Of a stretch of 41,956 nucleotides of DNA, positions 32,973 through 40,288 are shown piece by piece. Both the position numbers and the translations under genes were made by a program. The notes beneath the pieces are model-generated. The model searched no databases. It saw only the letters and a program-made list of their open reading frames with translations, and was not told the DNA's origin. The first letter of the stretch is position 1; the number at the start of each line of letters is the position of its first letter. This stretch comes from CSP1-5 sp964348275 (GTDB taxonomy: Bacteria; Methylomirabilota; Methylomirabilia; Methylomirabilales; CSP1-5), in contig CAYGBT010000026.1 in NCBI GenBank assembly GCA_964348275.1, positions 1 through 41,956 of the forward strand, given 5' to 3'.

Positions 32973-33764
32973 TCACGATGCTGAACCCCCCAAAAAGCTC
33001 TTGAGCTCGGATGTGATTCGAGCCCCGCTCTCCATGATGAAGGCAAAGGGCCCTCCATAGCCTAAGAGCCTAATCCCTGACTTCAGCCACCGCTTGGCCG
33101 ATTCGGGATCATAGGTGTGCAGCCCCGGCGCTAACTTCGCCTTGTTGCAAACCTCGATGACTCGTTCGATCCGTTTGATTACCTCCGGATGGTGGATCTG
33201 GCCCGGAATGCCCAAGGTCTGGGAGAGGTCGTTGGGGCCGACGAAGACGGCATCAACGCCATCCACGTCGACAAGGGCCTCCAGGTTATCGACACCCTTG
33301 GCCGTCTCGACCTGGAGGACGATCAGTGTCTCCTCGTTAAGCCGCCTCACGATCTCTTCCCCCTTCCCCTTCTCAAACCCAGTATGGACGTTCCGAAGCG
33401 ACATCCCCCGCTCGCCAATCGGATGGAATTTCGTCGCTCGGATGATTTGCTCAACATCCTCTCGGGTCTCGGTGTGGGGACAGAGAATGCCGGATGCACC
33501 GAGGTCTAAGGGGTGGGCCAGGGTCTGGGTTTCGCTGGATGGGACGCGCACGATGGTGGGGAGCTCCACGCCCCGGGCGGCAAGGATCAGGTCGGCCATC
33601 GTCTCGATGCTGAAACTGCCATGCTCACGATCAATGAAGAAAAAGTCAAAGCCCGCCGCCTTCAGCACGAGGGCGACAGCGGGATTCCGTATCTGCGCAA
33701 CCATCGTCCCTATGACCACCCCACCTTCCTTGAGAGTTCGTTTCGCTCGATTCTCGAGGATCAT
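32973..33764 (-). CDS. HpcH/HpaI aldolase family protein
   Basis: 263 residues from ATG 33764 (GGAGG 5 nt upstream). Class II pyruvate-aldolase motifs: FFIDREHGSFSIETM (catalytic His region), IVRVPSSE, LDLGASGILCPHTETREDVE, GERGMSLRN, VLQVETAKGVDNLEAL (metal Glu) and VFVGPNDLSQTLG (metal Asp). Relatives cleave 2-keto-3-deoxy sugar acids or 4-hydroxy-2-oxoheptanedioate to pyruvate plus an aldehyde. It would follow an enolase-superfamily dehydratase in a sugar-acid pathway, and the neighbour gene at 33818 is of that superfamily. Confidence 0.92.
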   Translation of the reverse strand: MILENRAKRTLKEGGVVIGTMVAQIRNPAVALVLKAAGFDFFFIDREHGSFSIETMADLILAARGVELPTIVRVPSSETQTLAHPLDLGASGILCPHTETREDVEQIIRATKFHPIGERGMSLRNVHTGFEKGKGEEIVRRLNEETLIVLQVETAKGVDNLEALVDVDGVDAVFVGPNDLSQTLGIPGQIHHPEVIKRIERVIEVCNKAKLAPGLHTYDPESAKRWLKSGIRLLGYGGPFAFIMESGARITSELKSFLGGSAS

Positions 33765-33817
33765 AGTCCCTCCTGCTGCCGAATGGGTTTCTGGGTCGCG
33801 AACCATGCCCGACCCGC

Positions 33818-34942
33818 TCAGGGAACGGTAACTCGCTCAATCGCCCGCAAATCCAGCTGGAGTCCGAGCCCGGGTTCCTCCGGTATCGGAAGCATCCCGT
33901 CAGTAGGCCGCAGGAACCCCCCTTCGAAAATGTCGACCAGCGGGTTATCGATAAACATGTACTCGAACGTAGTCAACACGGGGGACGCTACTGCAACATG
34001 AACAGCGGCCAGATGGGACACTCCTCCCGAAAAGCCGGTGTGCGGCGCGAACCCCACATTATGGGCAAACGCCATCGTCGCGACCTGACACGCTCCAGTA
34101 ATGCCACCACACCGGGCGGTTTCGGGCTGGACCACGTCCACAGCCCTTCGAGTCAGCATATCCCGGAAGCCAAAAACAGAAAACTCCGTCTCACCGCTGG
34201 CGACGGGAATAGCGCTCATCGCATGGACCCGAGCGTAACCGTCCAGATCATCAGGGGGTACGGGCTCTTCAAACCAGGAGATGGAGTATGGCTCAAGCCC
34301 ACGAGCAACGCGGACAGCGGTCCCGGCATCATAGGCACCATTTGCATCTACCATCAGCTCAACATCGGCGCCGACCGCGTCCCGTATTTGTTTCACTGCC
34401 TCGACATCTGCTTGAATGCCGCCGCCTTGCGCCGATCGGCCGATTTTGATCTTTACCGCGCGAAATCCCCTTTCAACCTGTTGCCGAGCCTGTTTGCACA
34501 TGACGTCAATCTCATTGATATATACCGATGAGGCGTAACATGGTATGGCCGGACGTCCGACGCCGTGCAGAACCTGCCATATAGGTTTCCCCTGCGCTTT
34601 GCTGACCACGTCCCACAGCGCGATGTCAACGCCGCTGATCGCCTCCATGACCACCCCTCTGGAGTGGCCCCATCGTCTGAGCTGGTCGAGAGAAAGCTGC
34701 CATAGTCCCCCGACATTGCCAGGGTCCTTACCGATCAGGACAGGCGCAAGGAGAGACTCCACGGCTGCCTTGGTCATTGCCCCCCCGCGGCGCGCAATGG
34801 CTTCCCCGTAGCCCACTAGGCCTGTACTCGTATGCACCTCAACGAGCACACAAATAAACGTCTCGTACACCCCGATACCGAACTCGACCGGTCTTGACGG
34901 CTTCGCAGCAAGAACACGTGCTCGTACCTCGGTGATCTTCAT
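33818..34942 (-). CDS. Mandelate racemase/muconate lactonizing enzyme family protein (module A)
   Basis: 374 residues, GGAGG upstream of the ATG. Blocks: EAISGVDIALWDVVSKAQGK, FRAVKIKIG (KxK), LMVDANGAYD, SWFEEPVPPDD, IPVASGETEFSVFGFRDM (third Glu) and the His block FAHNVGFAPHTGFSGGVSHL. All catalytic and metal positions are filled. It opens the module A run and is read from a region that holds a terminator-like hairpin. Likely an acid-sugar dehydratase or cycloisomerase; specificity unknown. Confidence 0.92.
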   Translation of the reverse strand: MKITEVRARVLAAKPSRPVEFGIGVYETFICVLVEVHTSTGLVGYGEAIARRGGAMTKAAVESLLAPVLIGKDPGNVGGLWQLSLDQLRRWGHSRGVVMEAISGVDIALWDVVSKAQGKPIWQVLHGVGRPAIPCYASSVYINEIDVMCKQARQQVERGFRAVKIKIGRSAQGGGIQADVEAVKQIRDAVGADVELMVDANGAYDAGTAVRVARGLEPYSISWFEEPVPPDDLDGYARVHAMSAIPVASGETEFSVFGFRDMLTRRAVDVVQPETARCGGITGACQVATMAFAHNVGFAPHTGFSGGVSHLAAVHVAVASPVLTTFEYMFIDNPLVDIFEGGFLRPTDGMLPIPEEPGLGLQLDLRAIERVTVP

Positions 34943-35110
34943 CCGCTCCGCCTCCCTGCTCTACCAGCTGCTGCCCCGTCGATACGCCCTTTGATGTCAG
35001 CAATCCTAACCGGGTCTTCAAAGGCCGACCCCAAACCCTGGACCGGGGGAAGCAAATGTGAACGTCACGATCGGCCCGTTTGAGCGCTCATCGTGCGATG
35101 CCCGCTTCGC

Positions 35111-35156
35111 CAAAAGCAAAACGCCCTCCCGGACCCTGTGGCGGCCGAGAGGGCGT
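35111..35156 (-). terminator. Terminator-like hairpin in the leader of module A
   Basis: GAGGGCGT (35149-35156) and ACGCCCTC (35121-35128) form an 8-bp stem. On the minus strand it is followed by TTTTGCTTTTGG. It lies about 180 nt before the enolase-superfamily gene at 34942 and only 20-30 nt after a TATAAT box on the same strand. No upstream gene on that strand ends here, so an attenuator role is plausible. Confidence 0.6.
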
Positions 35157-35501
35157 CTCCATCGTCTGATGTACCGACGATTATACAAAACGCGGGTTGT
35201 ACTCACCCCGGATTCATGACTGGAGTTCCTCAAGAGAGCCAAGCCCTCAAATATTCACGCCCGCAGAGATGGTAAAGCTATGGTCGCCCCGCCTTGATCT
35301 CTCTATCTGATTAAATTATTGGTTACGGTCCCAGGACTGTCAAGCTCCACCGATTTCATAGCCTGGGAAGAGCGTCGAAACCTCCGGCAGGCAATGGTTT
35401 CGGTTCGAAACTGCGCCTATGGACCGAAGGAGATGGAAGGGGATCTCTGGCCAAAACTGTTGCCAAGTACCATGGGGAAAATGCAGTCTGGTGTCGAGCC
35501 T

Positions 35502-35530
35502 TGATAAGGTGCAACCAATGACATAATATG
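35502..35530 (+). promoter_or_regulatory. Sigma70 promoter of the DapA/HOGA-like gene
   Basis: TTGATA (35502-35507), 17-nt spacer, TAATAT (35525-35530). Transcription should begin near 35537, leaving about 54 nt before ATG 35591. Confidence 0.7.
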
Positions 35531-35590
35531 TAAGATGACTTTCCTTTATTGTGCGGATTTACCGGTATGGTGAATCCTGGAGGTAAGGAA

Positions 35591-36505
35591 ATGCAACAGA
35601 TGTGCAGCGTTATCCCGCCAGTGGTCACTCCCTTTACCCAGACGGGCGAGGTATCGTATCAAGCCCTGGTCGCCAATATCACGCAGTGGAATCGGACCGC
35701 CCTTGCGGGATACCTCATCCTGGGAAGCAACTCGGAGTTTGTGTATCTCTCCACCGAGGAAAAGATCCGAGTGCTCGAGGTCGCTCGCGAGCACATTCCC
35801 ACCGAGAAGGTGATGATCGCCGGCACCGGGTGCGAGGCGACAGAAGCCACCATTGCCCTGACTCGACGGGCTGCGGCCATCGGGGCGGATAGCGTCATGG
35901 TCGTGACCCCCGCCTATTACAAGCCGCAGATGCGGCCGCGAGCCCTCATCGAGCATTATCGGCGGGTGGCAGATGCCTCCCCCGTCCCCGTATTTCTGTA
36001 CAACGTGCCGCAATTTACGGGAGTGGTCCTCGATCCACCCACGGTTGCCCGCCTGGCGGAGCATGGAAATATTGCGGGGATGAAGGACAGCGCGGGCAAT
36101 ATGACCGTCTTCGCGCAGTATCTTCGGCAGTCTCCCCCGGATTTTCAGCTCTTCGTCGGCTCAGCCCCGGTCTTTCTCCCTGCGCTCTCACTCGGTGCAC
36201 GGGGCGGCATCCTCGCGATCGCCAACTGCGCGCCGGAGGCCTGTCTCACGATTTACTCACTTTTCCATGACGGAAAGATGCACGAGGCGCAGGAGCAGCA
36301 CCTGAAGCTCCTGCCGGCGATGGAGGCTGTCACCACCCGCTTCGGAATTGGCGGGCTGAAGGCAGCGATGGACATGCTGGGATACGAGGGAGGATGGCCT
36401 CGCCCACCCCTTATGCCGCCGACCGACGAAGAGCGCCTCGAGATCGGACAGGCCTTGGAGCAAGCCGGCTTGCTCGAGGCTCGTTCGTCAACGCGCTCCT
36501 CGTAA
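35591..36505 (+). CDS. DapA/4-hydroxy-2-oxoglutarate aldolase-like lyase
   Basis: 304 residues from ATG 35591 (GGAGG 7 nt upstream). Class I (Schiff base) pyruvate-aldolase of the DapA superfamily: Lys165 in IAGMKDSAGN, Tyr137 in FLYNVPQFTG. The nucleotide-free loop reads LGSNSEF where DHDPS has GTTGE and mammalian HOGA has GSNGEF, so it is closer to keto-acid aldolases than to lysine synthesis enzymes. It is divergent from the module A run and probably belongs to it as a second aldolase or dehydratase for a 2-keto-3-deoxy acid. Confidence 0.9.
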   Translation: MQQMCSVIPPVVTPFTQTGEVSYQALVANITQWNRTALAGYLILGSNSEFVYLSTEEKIRVLEVAREHIPTEKVMIAGTGCEATEATIALTRRAAAIGADSVMVVTPAYYKPQMRPRALIEHYRRVADASPVPVFLYNVPQFTGVVLDPPTVARLAEHGNIAGMKDSAGNMTVFAQYLRQSPPDFQLFVGSAPVFLPALSLGARGGILAIANCAPEACLTIYSLFHDGKMHEAQEQHLKLLPAMEAVTTRFGIGGLKAAMDMLGYEGGWPRPPLMPPTDEERLEIGQALEQAGLLEARSSTRSS

Positions 36506-36544
36506 ACCAACCCTGTCGCTCCTTTCGTCGCTCAGTGCGCAGCC

Positions 36545-36565
36545 TATTCACAGTTCACTGTTCAC
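36545..36565. repeat. Heptad tandem repeat (three units)
   Basis: TATTCAC, AGTTCAC and TGTTCAC in register, a third instance of the heptad family, in the gap between the convergent lyase and radical SAM genes. Confidence 0.7.
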
Positions 36566-36566
36566 A

Positions 36567-36593
36567 GAAATTCGAATTTCGAAATTCGAAATT
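36567..36593. repeat. TTCGAA-rich palindromic repeat
   Basis: Three overlapping AATTCGAA-type units, self-complementary, directly follow the heptad array. They could act as a bidirectional transcription barrier between convergent genes, but no T-run supports a terminator call. Confidence 0.5.
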
Positions 36594-36627
36594 GGGAACA
36601 CCTGGCGTCGTGGGTGATCGGGAAGCT

Positions 36628-37497
36628 TTACACTTCCTGGTCACTATAAAAGGATGCAACGGGAAGGGGAATGCGGCGGACCGCCTCGGCAATGGTGTCC
36701 ACCTCGGCATCGGAAAGCGGAGTCACATAGGGTTGGGCAGGCCGGCGGGCCACGGTATAGACTTGAACGAGGCTGATCTTTCCGCCTTTGTCCAAAAGTT
36801 CGCGAAGACGATCGCAGAAAGCTGCAACCTCTTTTTCATCCGGCCCCACATCGTGAACCCTCATAAAGAGACTCTGGATTACCACCGGGCGACGCCGGGC
36901 TGCGTCGAGGATGTTATCGAGGACCTGCTGGAAAGGAATAGTGGTCACATCCACCAGGTGATAATACTCCTCGGTGCCTGCATCGAGCTTCGCCCAGATC
37001 TCCCCGTTGTGGTGATCTAATAACGCTAACGTCTCTTTGACCTTTGGCCGATGAAACATGGTCGCATTCGTGATGATCACGATCTTCAGGTGGTCAAGCC
37101 CGACCTCTTCCTTCAAGTGAATGGCAAGCTCCACTGTCTCCTTGAACCGTGGGTAGGTCGTTGGCTCGCCATCCCCGCTGAAGGAAATATCCTTGACCTG
37201 ACGCAGCGACTCGGGGATACCAAAAAAGGGGGGCTGGTCAAACAGCTCGCCACTCTTGGCCCGGCTGAGAATGTCCCTCAGCTCCTCTTCGAGAATTTTG
37301 AGGTCCACCCTCTGGAATCGCCCGGGGGTCGTCCGGTCCACCTGACAATAGATGCAATCGAAATTACAGACCTTGTCGGGATTCAGGTTAATCCCGACGG
37401 AGACGCCGCCGGAACGACGGCTGAGGACGGCGTACACGTAGCGGTTCTGATCAAGCTCCCGCCGATGATCGTGGATGGTCAGCGTCCGCCGTTTCAT
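36628..37497 (-). CDS. Radical SAM protein
   Basis: 289 residues. The [4Fe-4S] cysteine motif C-x3-C-x2-C is seen in KVCNFDCIYCQVDRTTPG. SFSGDGEPTTYPRF is the SAM-binding GGE-like motif (here GDGEPT), and VIITNATM is a further barrel strand. The frame N-PDKVCNFDCIYCQ and the absence of a C-terminal cluster domain resemble the small stand-alone radical SAM proteins of the YfkA/archaeal type. Substrate unknown. Weak ribosome binding site. Convergent with the DapA-like gene and divergent from the secreted-protein gene at 37805. Confidence 0.88.
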   Translation of the reverse strand: MKRRTLTIHDHRRELDQNRYVYAVLSRRSGGVSVGINLNPDKVCNFDCIYCQVDRTTPGRFQRVDLKILEEELRDILSRAKSGELFDQPPFFGIPESLRQVKDISFSGDGEPTTYPRFKETVELAIHLKEEVGLDHLKIVIITNATMFHRPKVKETLALLDHHNGEIWAKLDAGTEEYYHLVDVTTIPFQQVLDNILDAARRRPVVIQSLFMRVHDVGPDEKEVAAFCDRLRELLDKGGKISLVQVYTVARRPAQPYVTPLSDAEVDTIAEAVRRIPLPVASFYSDQEV

Positions 37498-37804
37498 ATT
37501 GTATTAGTTTATCCCTTCTCAACTCCATCAGGCAAGCGATTCCCGCCAGGAACGATGTGGCTCCGGCATCCGTCGAACTCCTCTTGAACAGCCACCACAT
37601 TCGGCGCAAGAGACGGTAATCTTTCGCGTCCCCGGGGTCTTAATAAAGTGCTTGACAAGGGGGGAAGGCTTCGGTCACCATTTAGACTCAAAATAGGACA
37701 ATAACTCGGGGGCCCCAAGGACGGGCCCCGTGACAAAGGCCATGACGCCTCAAGGAGGAGATGGATCCTCTGTGAGGCGTTTTTTGTTTTGGAAGGAGCG
37801 AACG
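37498..37804. other. Divergent intergenic region, 307 nt
   Basis: Holds a -35-like TTGACA (37652-37657) and the structured leader at 37707-37790. The first 150 nt, upstream of the radical SAM gene, show nothing more than short AT-rich boxes. Confidence 0.5.
37707..37790 (+). promoter_or_regulatory. Structured leader with terminator-type hairpin
   Basis: Two hairpins precede the 37805 gene. The first pairs CGGGGGCCC (37707-37715, one bulge) with GGGCCCCG (37723-37730). The second is a strong stem, ACGCCTCA (37745-37752) with TGAGGCGT (37773-37780), extended by GAGGA/TCCTC, followed by TTTTTTGTTTT. It ends just before the ribosome binding site GGAAGGAG. A TTGACA (37652-37657) lies upstream. 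No plus-strand gene ends in this divergent region, so the terminator most likely acts on the leader itself (attenuator or riboswitch). It does not match riboswitch classes I know. Confidence 0.6.
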
Positions 37805-38266
37805 ATGAAACTTGGACGCCGGACAGGCTTGCCCGAGTTCCTCCTGGCCATGCTATTCTTCACGCTCACCGTGAGCGGAACTGCCCTTCACGCAGCGGAC
37901 CAAAAAACCATGGTCAACCTCCGAGGAGATCAGGTCCTTGTCCCAACCGATATCCCCGCCAAAGAGCGCTTCGTTTTTCAGCGGCTGCTCAACGTGGACA
38001 ACCAATTGGTGGTGTTTCTCTATAGCGATCCGAGATTCCGACGTCCGGTGGATTACTCGGAGACCTACAACCTGAAGGGGGAGCTCTTGGAAATTGCCTG
38101 GTACAAGCCAACCGAAGGTTTGAAGAGGGCCCGGGACATCAATCTGGGTAACCCCAAGGCCGCGGGGCTCGCCCGGATTCTGGAAATCGTCCATGAGTTT
38201 CGTGGACACAACCAGGGGCCAGACAAGGTGACCAAGAATGAAAGACTCTCACGGGAGGCAGATTAG
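37805..38266 (+). CDS. Secreted hypothetical protein, 153 residues
   Basis: ATG 37805 follows GGAAGGAG. A signal peptide is clear (FLLAMLFFTLTVSGTALHA, cleavage before ADQKTM). The mature part (VNLRGDQVLVPTDIPAKERF, then VFLYSDPRFRRPVDYSETYN) is soluble and charged, with no cysteine and no known motif. Its expression is probably controlled by the hairpin leader directly upstream. Confidence 0.75.
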   Translation: MKLGRRTGLPEFLLAMLFFTLTVSGTALHAADQKTMVNLRGDQVLVPTDIPAKERFVFQRLLNVDNQLVVFLYSDPRFRRPVDYSETYNLKGELLEIAWYKPTEGLKRARDINLGNPKAAGLARILEIVHEFRGHNQGPDKVTKNERLSREAD

Positions 38267-38324
38267 CCAGAAGAAATTTCCTTATGCTTGTGTACGAGGC
38301 CGGTCATTCTAAAAGGAGGATGAC

Positions 38325-38504
38325 ATGATGTGGGAAAAGACCCTAAACGAGCGTCATTGTGAAAAGTGCGGAGTAGTCTTTGAGCGGTGGGTTCTACGAA
38401 AGTTTGACGGAGGACACTTCGCCGAGGCCACCTTCTGCCCGATCTGCTCCCCCGAGTTACAGAAGATATTCGCCACTGCTGATTTGGTGAGTGATGTTGC
38501 ATGA
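38325..38504 (+). CDS. Four-cysteine mini zinc ribbon, 59 residues
   Basis: Strong AGGAGG at 38314-38319 and ATGATG at 38325. Cys12-x2-Cys15 (RHCEKCGVVFERWVL) and Cys38-x2-Cys41 (AEATFCPICSPEL) should bind one zinc. The cysteine spacing is identical to the protein at 38927, as are ERWVL and AEATFCP, so the two are paralogues. Being only 59 residues it is easily missed. Function unknown. Confidence 0.75.
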   Translation: MMWEKTLNERHCEKCGVVFERWVLRKFDGGHFAEATFCPICSPELQKIFATADLVSDVA

Positions 38505-38564
38505 CGGGACTGACTGCTTCAAGAGAGAGCTCCAGTGCGGGTAATCAAGCAAGGAGGTACCGAG

Positions 38565-38888
38565 ATGTCCGGCCCTCAGTGCAAGCACATTGGGGGACCG
38601 TGGATAAGTATGGTGCTCCCGATGGCTTTTTCATTCTGCTTTCCATTTCCGGTTGATGCCGGTCTGGTATATGGGCGTGTTTACAATGGAGAAGGGAAAG
38701 TTCAACCCCGGTTGAAGTTCACCGTGAATGGTCGACCTGTGACAACGGATGAATTCGGGGGTTTTGGCATCCTCCTTCCTCCAGGGAACTACACAGTTAA
38801 ATCTGCGGATGGCAGGACAGCACTGATCCAGAGTCATCCTCAGCCGATCCGACAAGATACTTACTTCAAGAAGCACGTTGCTTCCTGA
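38565..38888 (+). CDS. Small secreted beta-type protein (carboxypeptidase-regulatory-like)
   Basis: 107 residues from ATG 38565 (AAGGAGG upstream). A hydrophobic N-terminus serves as signal (WISMVLPMAFSFCFPFPVDA). The mature part, GLVYGRVYNGEGKVQPRLKF, then TTDEFGGFGILLPPGNYTVK, has the pattern of a carboxypeptidase regulatory/Cna-B-like seven-strand domain (GxVxxxxGxPxxxxxV, then TDxxGxFxxxLPPGxYTV). It sits between the two mini zinc ribbons. Confidence 0.7.
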   Translation: MSGPQCKHIGGPWISMVLPMAFSFCFPFPVDAGLVYGRVYNGEGKVQPRLKFTVNGRPVTTDEFGGFGILLPPGNYTVKSADGRTALIQSHPQPIRQDTYFKKHVAS

Positions 38889-38926
38889 TGGCTAACGATT
38901 AGCCGTCCTTTTGAGTGGAGGGTGAC

Positions 38927-39202
38927 ATGGTGTGGGTCAAGGCTTCAGAAAAACGCCGCTGCGGAAATTGTGGAATTCTCGTCGAGCGTTGGGTTCTTCA
39001 GAGGAATTCTCGTCGCAAGGTCGCCGAGGCCACCTTCTGCCCAACCTGCTACCCGGATTTGAAGAAGGCATTTGACGCGGCGGAGCCGGGGGGCGACCTT
39101 GACGGGGAAGAGCGACAACCTTCCCCGTTCCCGGAGCCCGACGAAATCCCTTCATATCCTTTTCTCTTCCCGGAAGATTGGTTCGCCCACATACGAACCT
39201 GA
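38927..39202 (+). CDS. Mini zinc ribbon with proline-rich tail, 91 residues
   Basis: ATG 38927 behind GGAGGG. Cys12, 15, 38 and 41 as in the 38325 paralogue (RRCGNCGILVERWVL and AEATFCPTCYPDL). A 40-residue acidic, proline-rich tail (GEERQPSPFPEPDEIPSYPF) is added. Function unknown. Confidence 0.78.
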   Translation: MVWVKASEKRRCGNCGILVERWVLQRNSRRKVAEATFCPTCYPDLKKAFDAAEPGGDLDGEERQPSPFPEPDEIPSYPFLFPEDWFAHIRT

Positions 39203-39515
39203 AATTCCACACACGGTGGTGCATATGCAGTCAGGCATGCTCGCGAGACTTCCCCGCGGTGTGCCGGGATCAGTGCGCCCGCGCCCAGCGGACCCGTTGA
39301 CTCAGGACCATAATCTTCCTCGTTCCAGGGTTTCACGAAAGCCCTTGACATCTCCCCCCTTTCATTGATACCCATTGCACCGGCTTCCTCAAGGTGGGAC
39401 CACAAAAATCCTCCTCGATTCGAGACGATTTATATTAAAGTAAAGTATAAACGTATGATCGTATATATTTGATTCTATTGCTTCTGATTCTTTCTAATTA
39501 AACTGGGAGGACACG
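39203..39515. other. Intergenic region, 313 nt
   Basis: The last 90 nt are unusually AT-rich. A candidate promoter of the 39516 gene is TTGATT (39469-39474), 18-nt spacer, TCTAAT (39493-39498). A second -35-like TTGACA lies at 39345. No gene seen. Confidence 0.4.
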
Positions 39516-40277
39516 ATGAAGATTTCCACGTTCACCGGCGTCTCAGCGGCGATACTGCTCTCCCTGATGCTATTGTCCCCTGCCCGAGCGGCACAGTTCC
39601 CGTTTCCCAAGGTTGGCTACTCGGCCGACGTGAGGATGGACATGGACAAGGACCCGGATGGGCGGCCAATCATTTTGACAGGGAAAGTCTATTTTTCGAA
39701 CGGCAAGGAACGGCGCGAGACCGTAGGATTCGGTCGTAAGACCATCATCATCTGGCGCCGGGACCAAGGTGTGACCTGGCACGTGATGCCGGAACAGAGA
39801 ATGTACTGGGAGAGCCGTAGCGGGGATGATGAGGAGCAGAACCCCGAGCGCATGATGCGAGAAGGGAACGTCAAGATCACCAAGATCGGCTCGGAGACGG
39901 TCAACGGAATGTCAACGACGAAGTACAAGATCGAAGGTGTAAATAAAAAAGGCCACCGGTTCGAGGGCTATCTCTGGGCGACCAACGATGACGTCCCCGC
40001 TCGGATGGAGGGCACCTCAAAGGGCAGGCGCGTCCGGATCGACTACACGAATATCAAGATTGGAAAGCAGGATCCACGACTGTTCGAGGTCCCACCCGGC
40101 TACCAGCGGATGGCCACGCCTCAGATGCCCGGCTGGCCCCCTCCGGGTATGCGAGGCAGGGGCGAAATGCCCCAAGGCCCACCCCCCGGCATGACCCAAG
40201 AGCAGATGGAACAAATGCGCAAGCAGATGGAAGAAATGATGAAAAGCATGCAGAAGCAGCAAGGAGGTGGGAATTAA
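39516..40277 (+). CDS. Secreted DUF4412-like protein with Met/Pro-rich tail
   Basis: 253 residues, GGGAGG upstream. Signal peptide: VSAAILLSLMLLSPARAA. The body alternates strands as in the LolA/LppX-like DUF4412 group: YSADVRMDMDKDPDGRPIIL, GKVYFSNGKERRETV, VTWHVMPEQRMYWE, KITKIGSETVNGMSTTKYKI, GYLWATNDDVPARMEGTS, ending near LFEVPPGYQRM, the usual C-terminal box. A 55-residue low-complexity tail follows, rich in Met, Pro, Gln and Gly. Extracytoplasmic; role unknown. Confidence 0.8.
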   Translation: MKISTFTGVSAAILLSLMLLSPARAAQFPFPKVGYSADVRMDMDKDPDGRPIILTGKVYFSNGKERRETVGFGRKTIIIWRRDQGVTWHVMPEQRMYWESRSGDDEEQNPERMMREGNVKITKIGSETVNGMSTTKYKIEGVNKKGHRFEGYLWATNDDVPARMEGTSKGRRVRIDYTNIKIGKQDPRLFEVPPGYQRMATPQMPGWPPPGMRGRGEMPQGPPPGMTQEQMEQMRKQMEEMMKSMQKQQGGGN

Positions 40278-40288
40278 GAATACACAAT

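Larger units (their letters stand above)
34943..35590. other. Divergent intergenic region, 648 nt
   Basis: It contains a minus-strand TATAAT near 35182, a minus-strand terminator-like hairpin (35111-35156) and a clear plus-strand promoter (35502-35530). I see no convincing gene; the short frames have no ribosome binding site or recognisable protein. Confidence 0.5.

Noticed and set aside
35319..35504. 61-codon plus-strand frame in the divergent region
   Set aside because: It lies upstream of the mapped-looking promoter, has no ribosome binding site and no recognisable protein.
37690..37790. Known riboswitch classes (c-di-GMP-I, fluoride, guanidine-II) for the leader
   Set aside because: Isolated likenesses exist (ACAAAGGCC, ATGACGCCT, ACGG) but the conserved core of none of these classes is complete.
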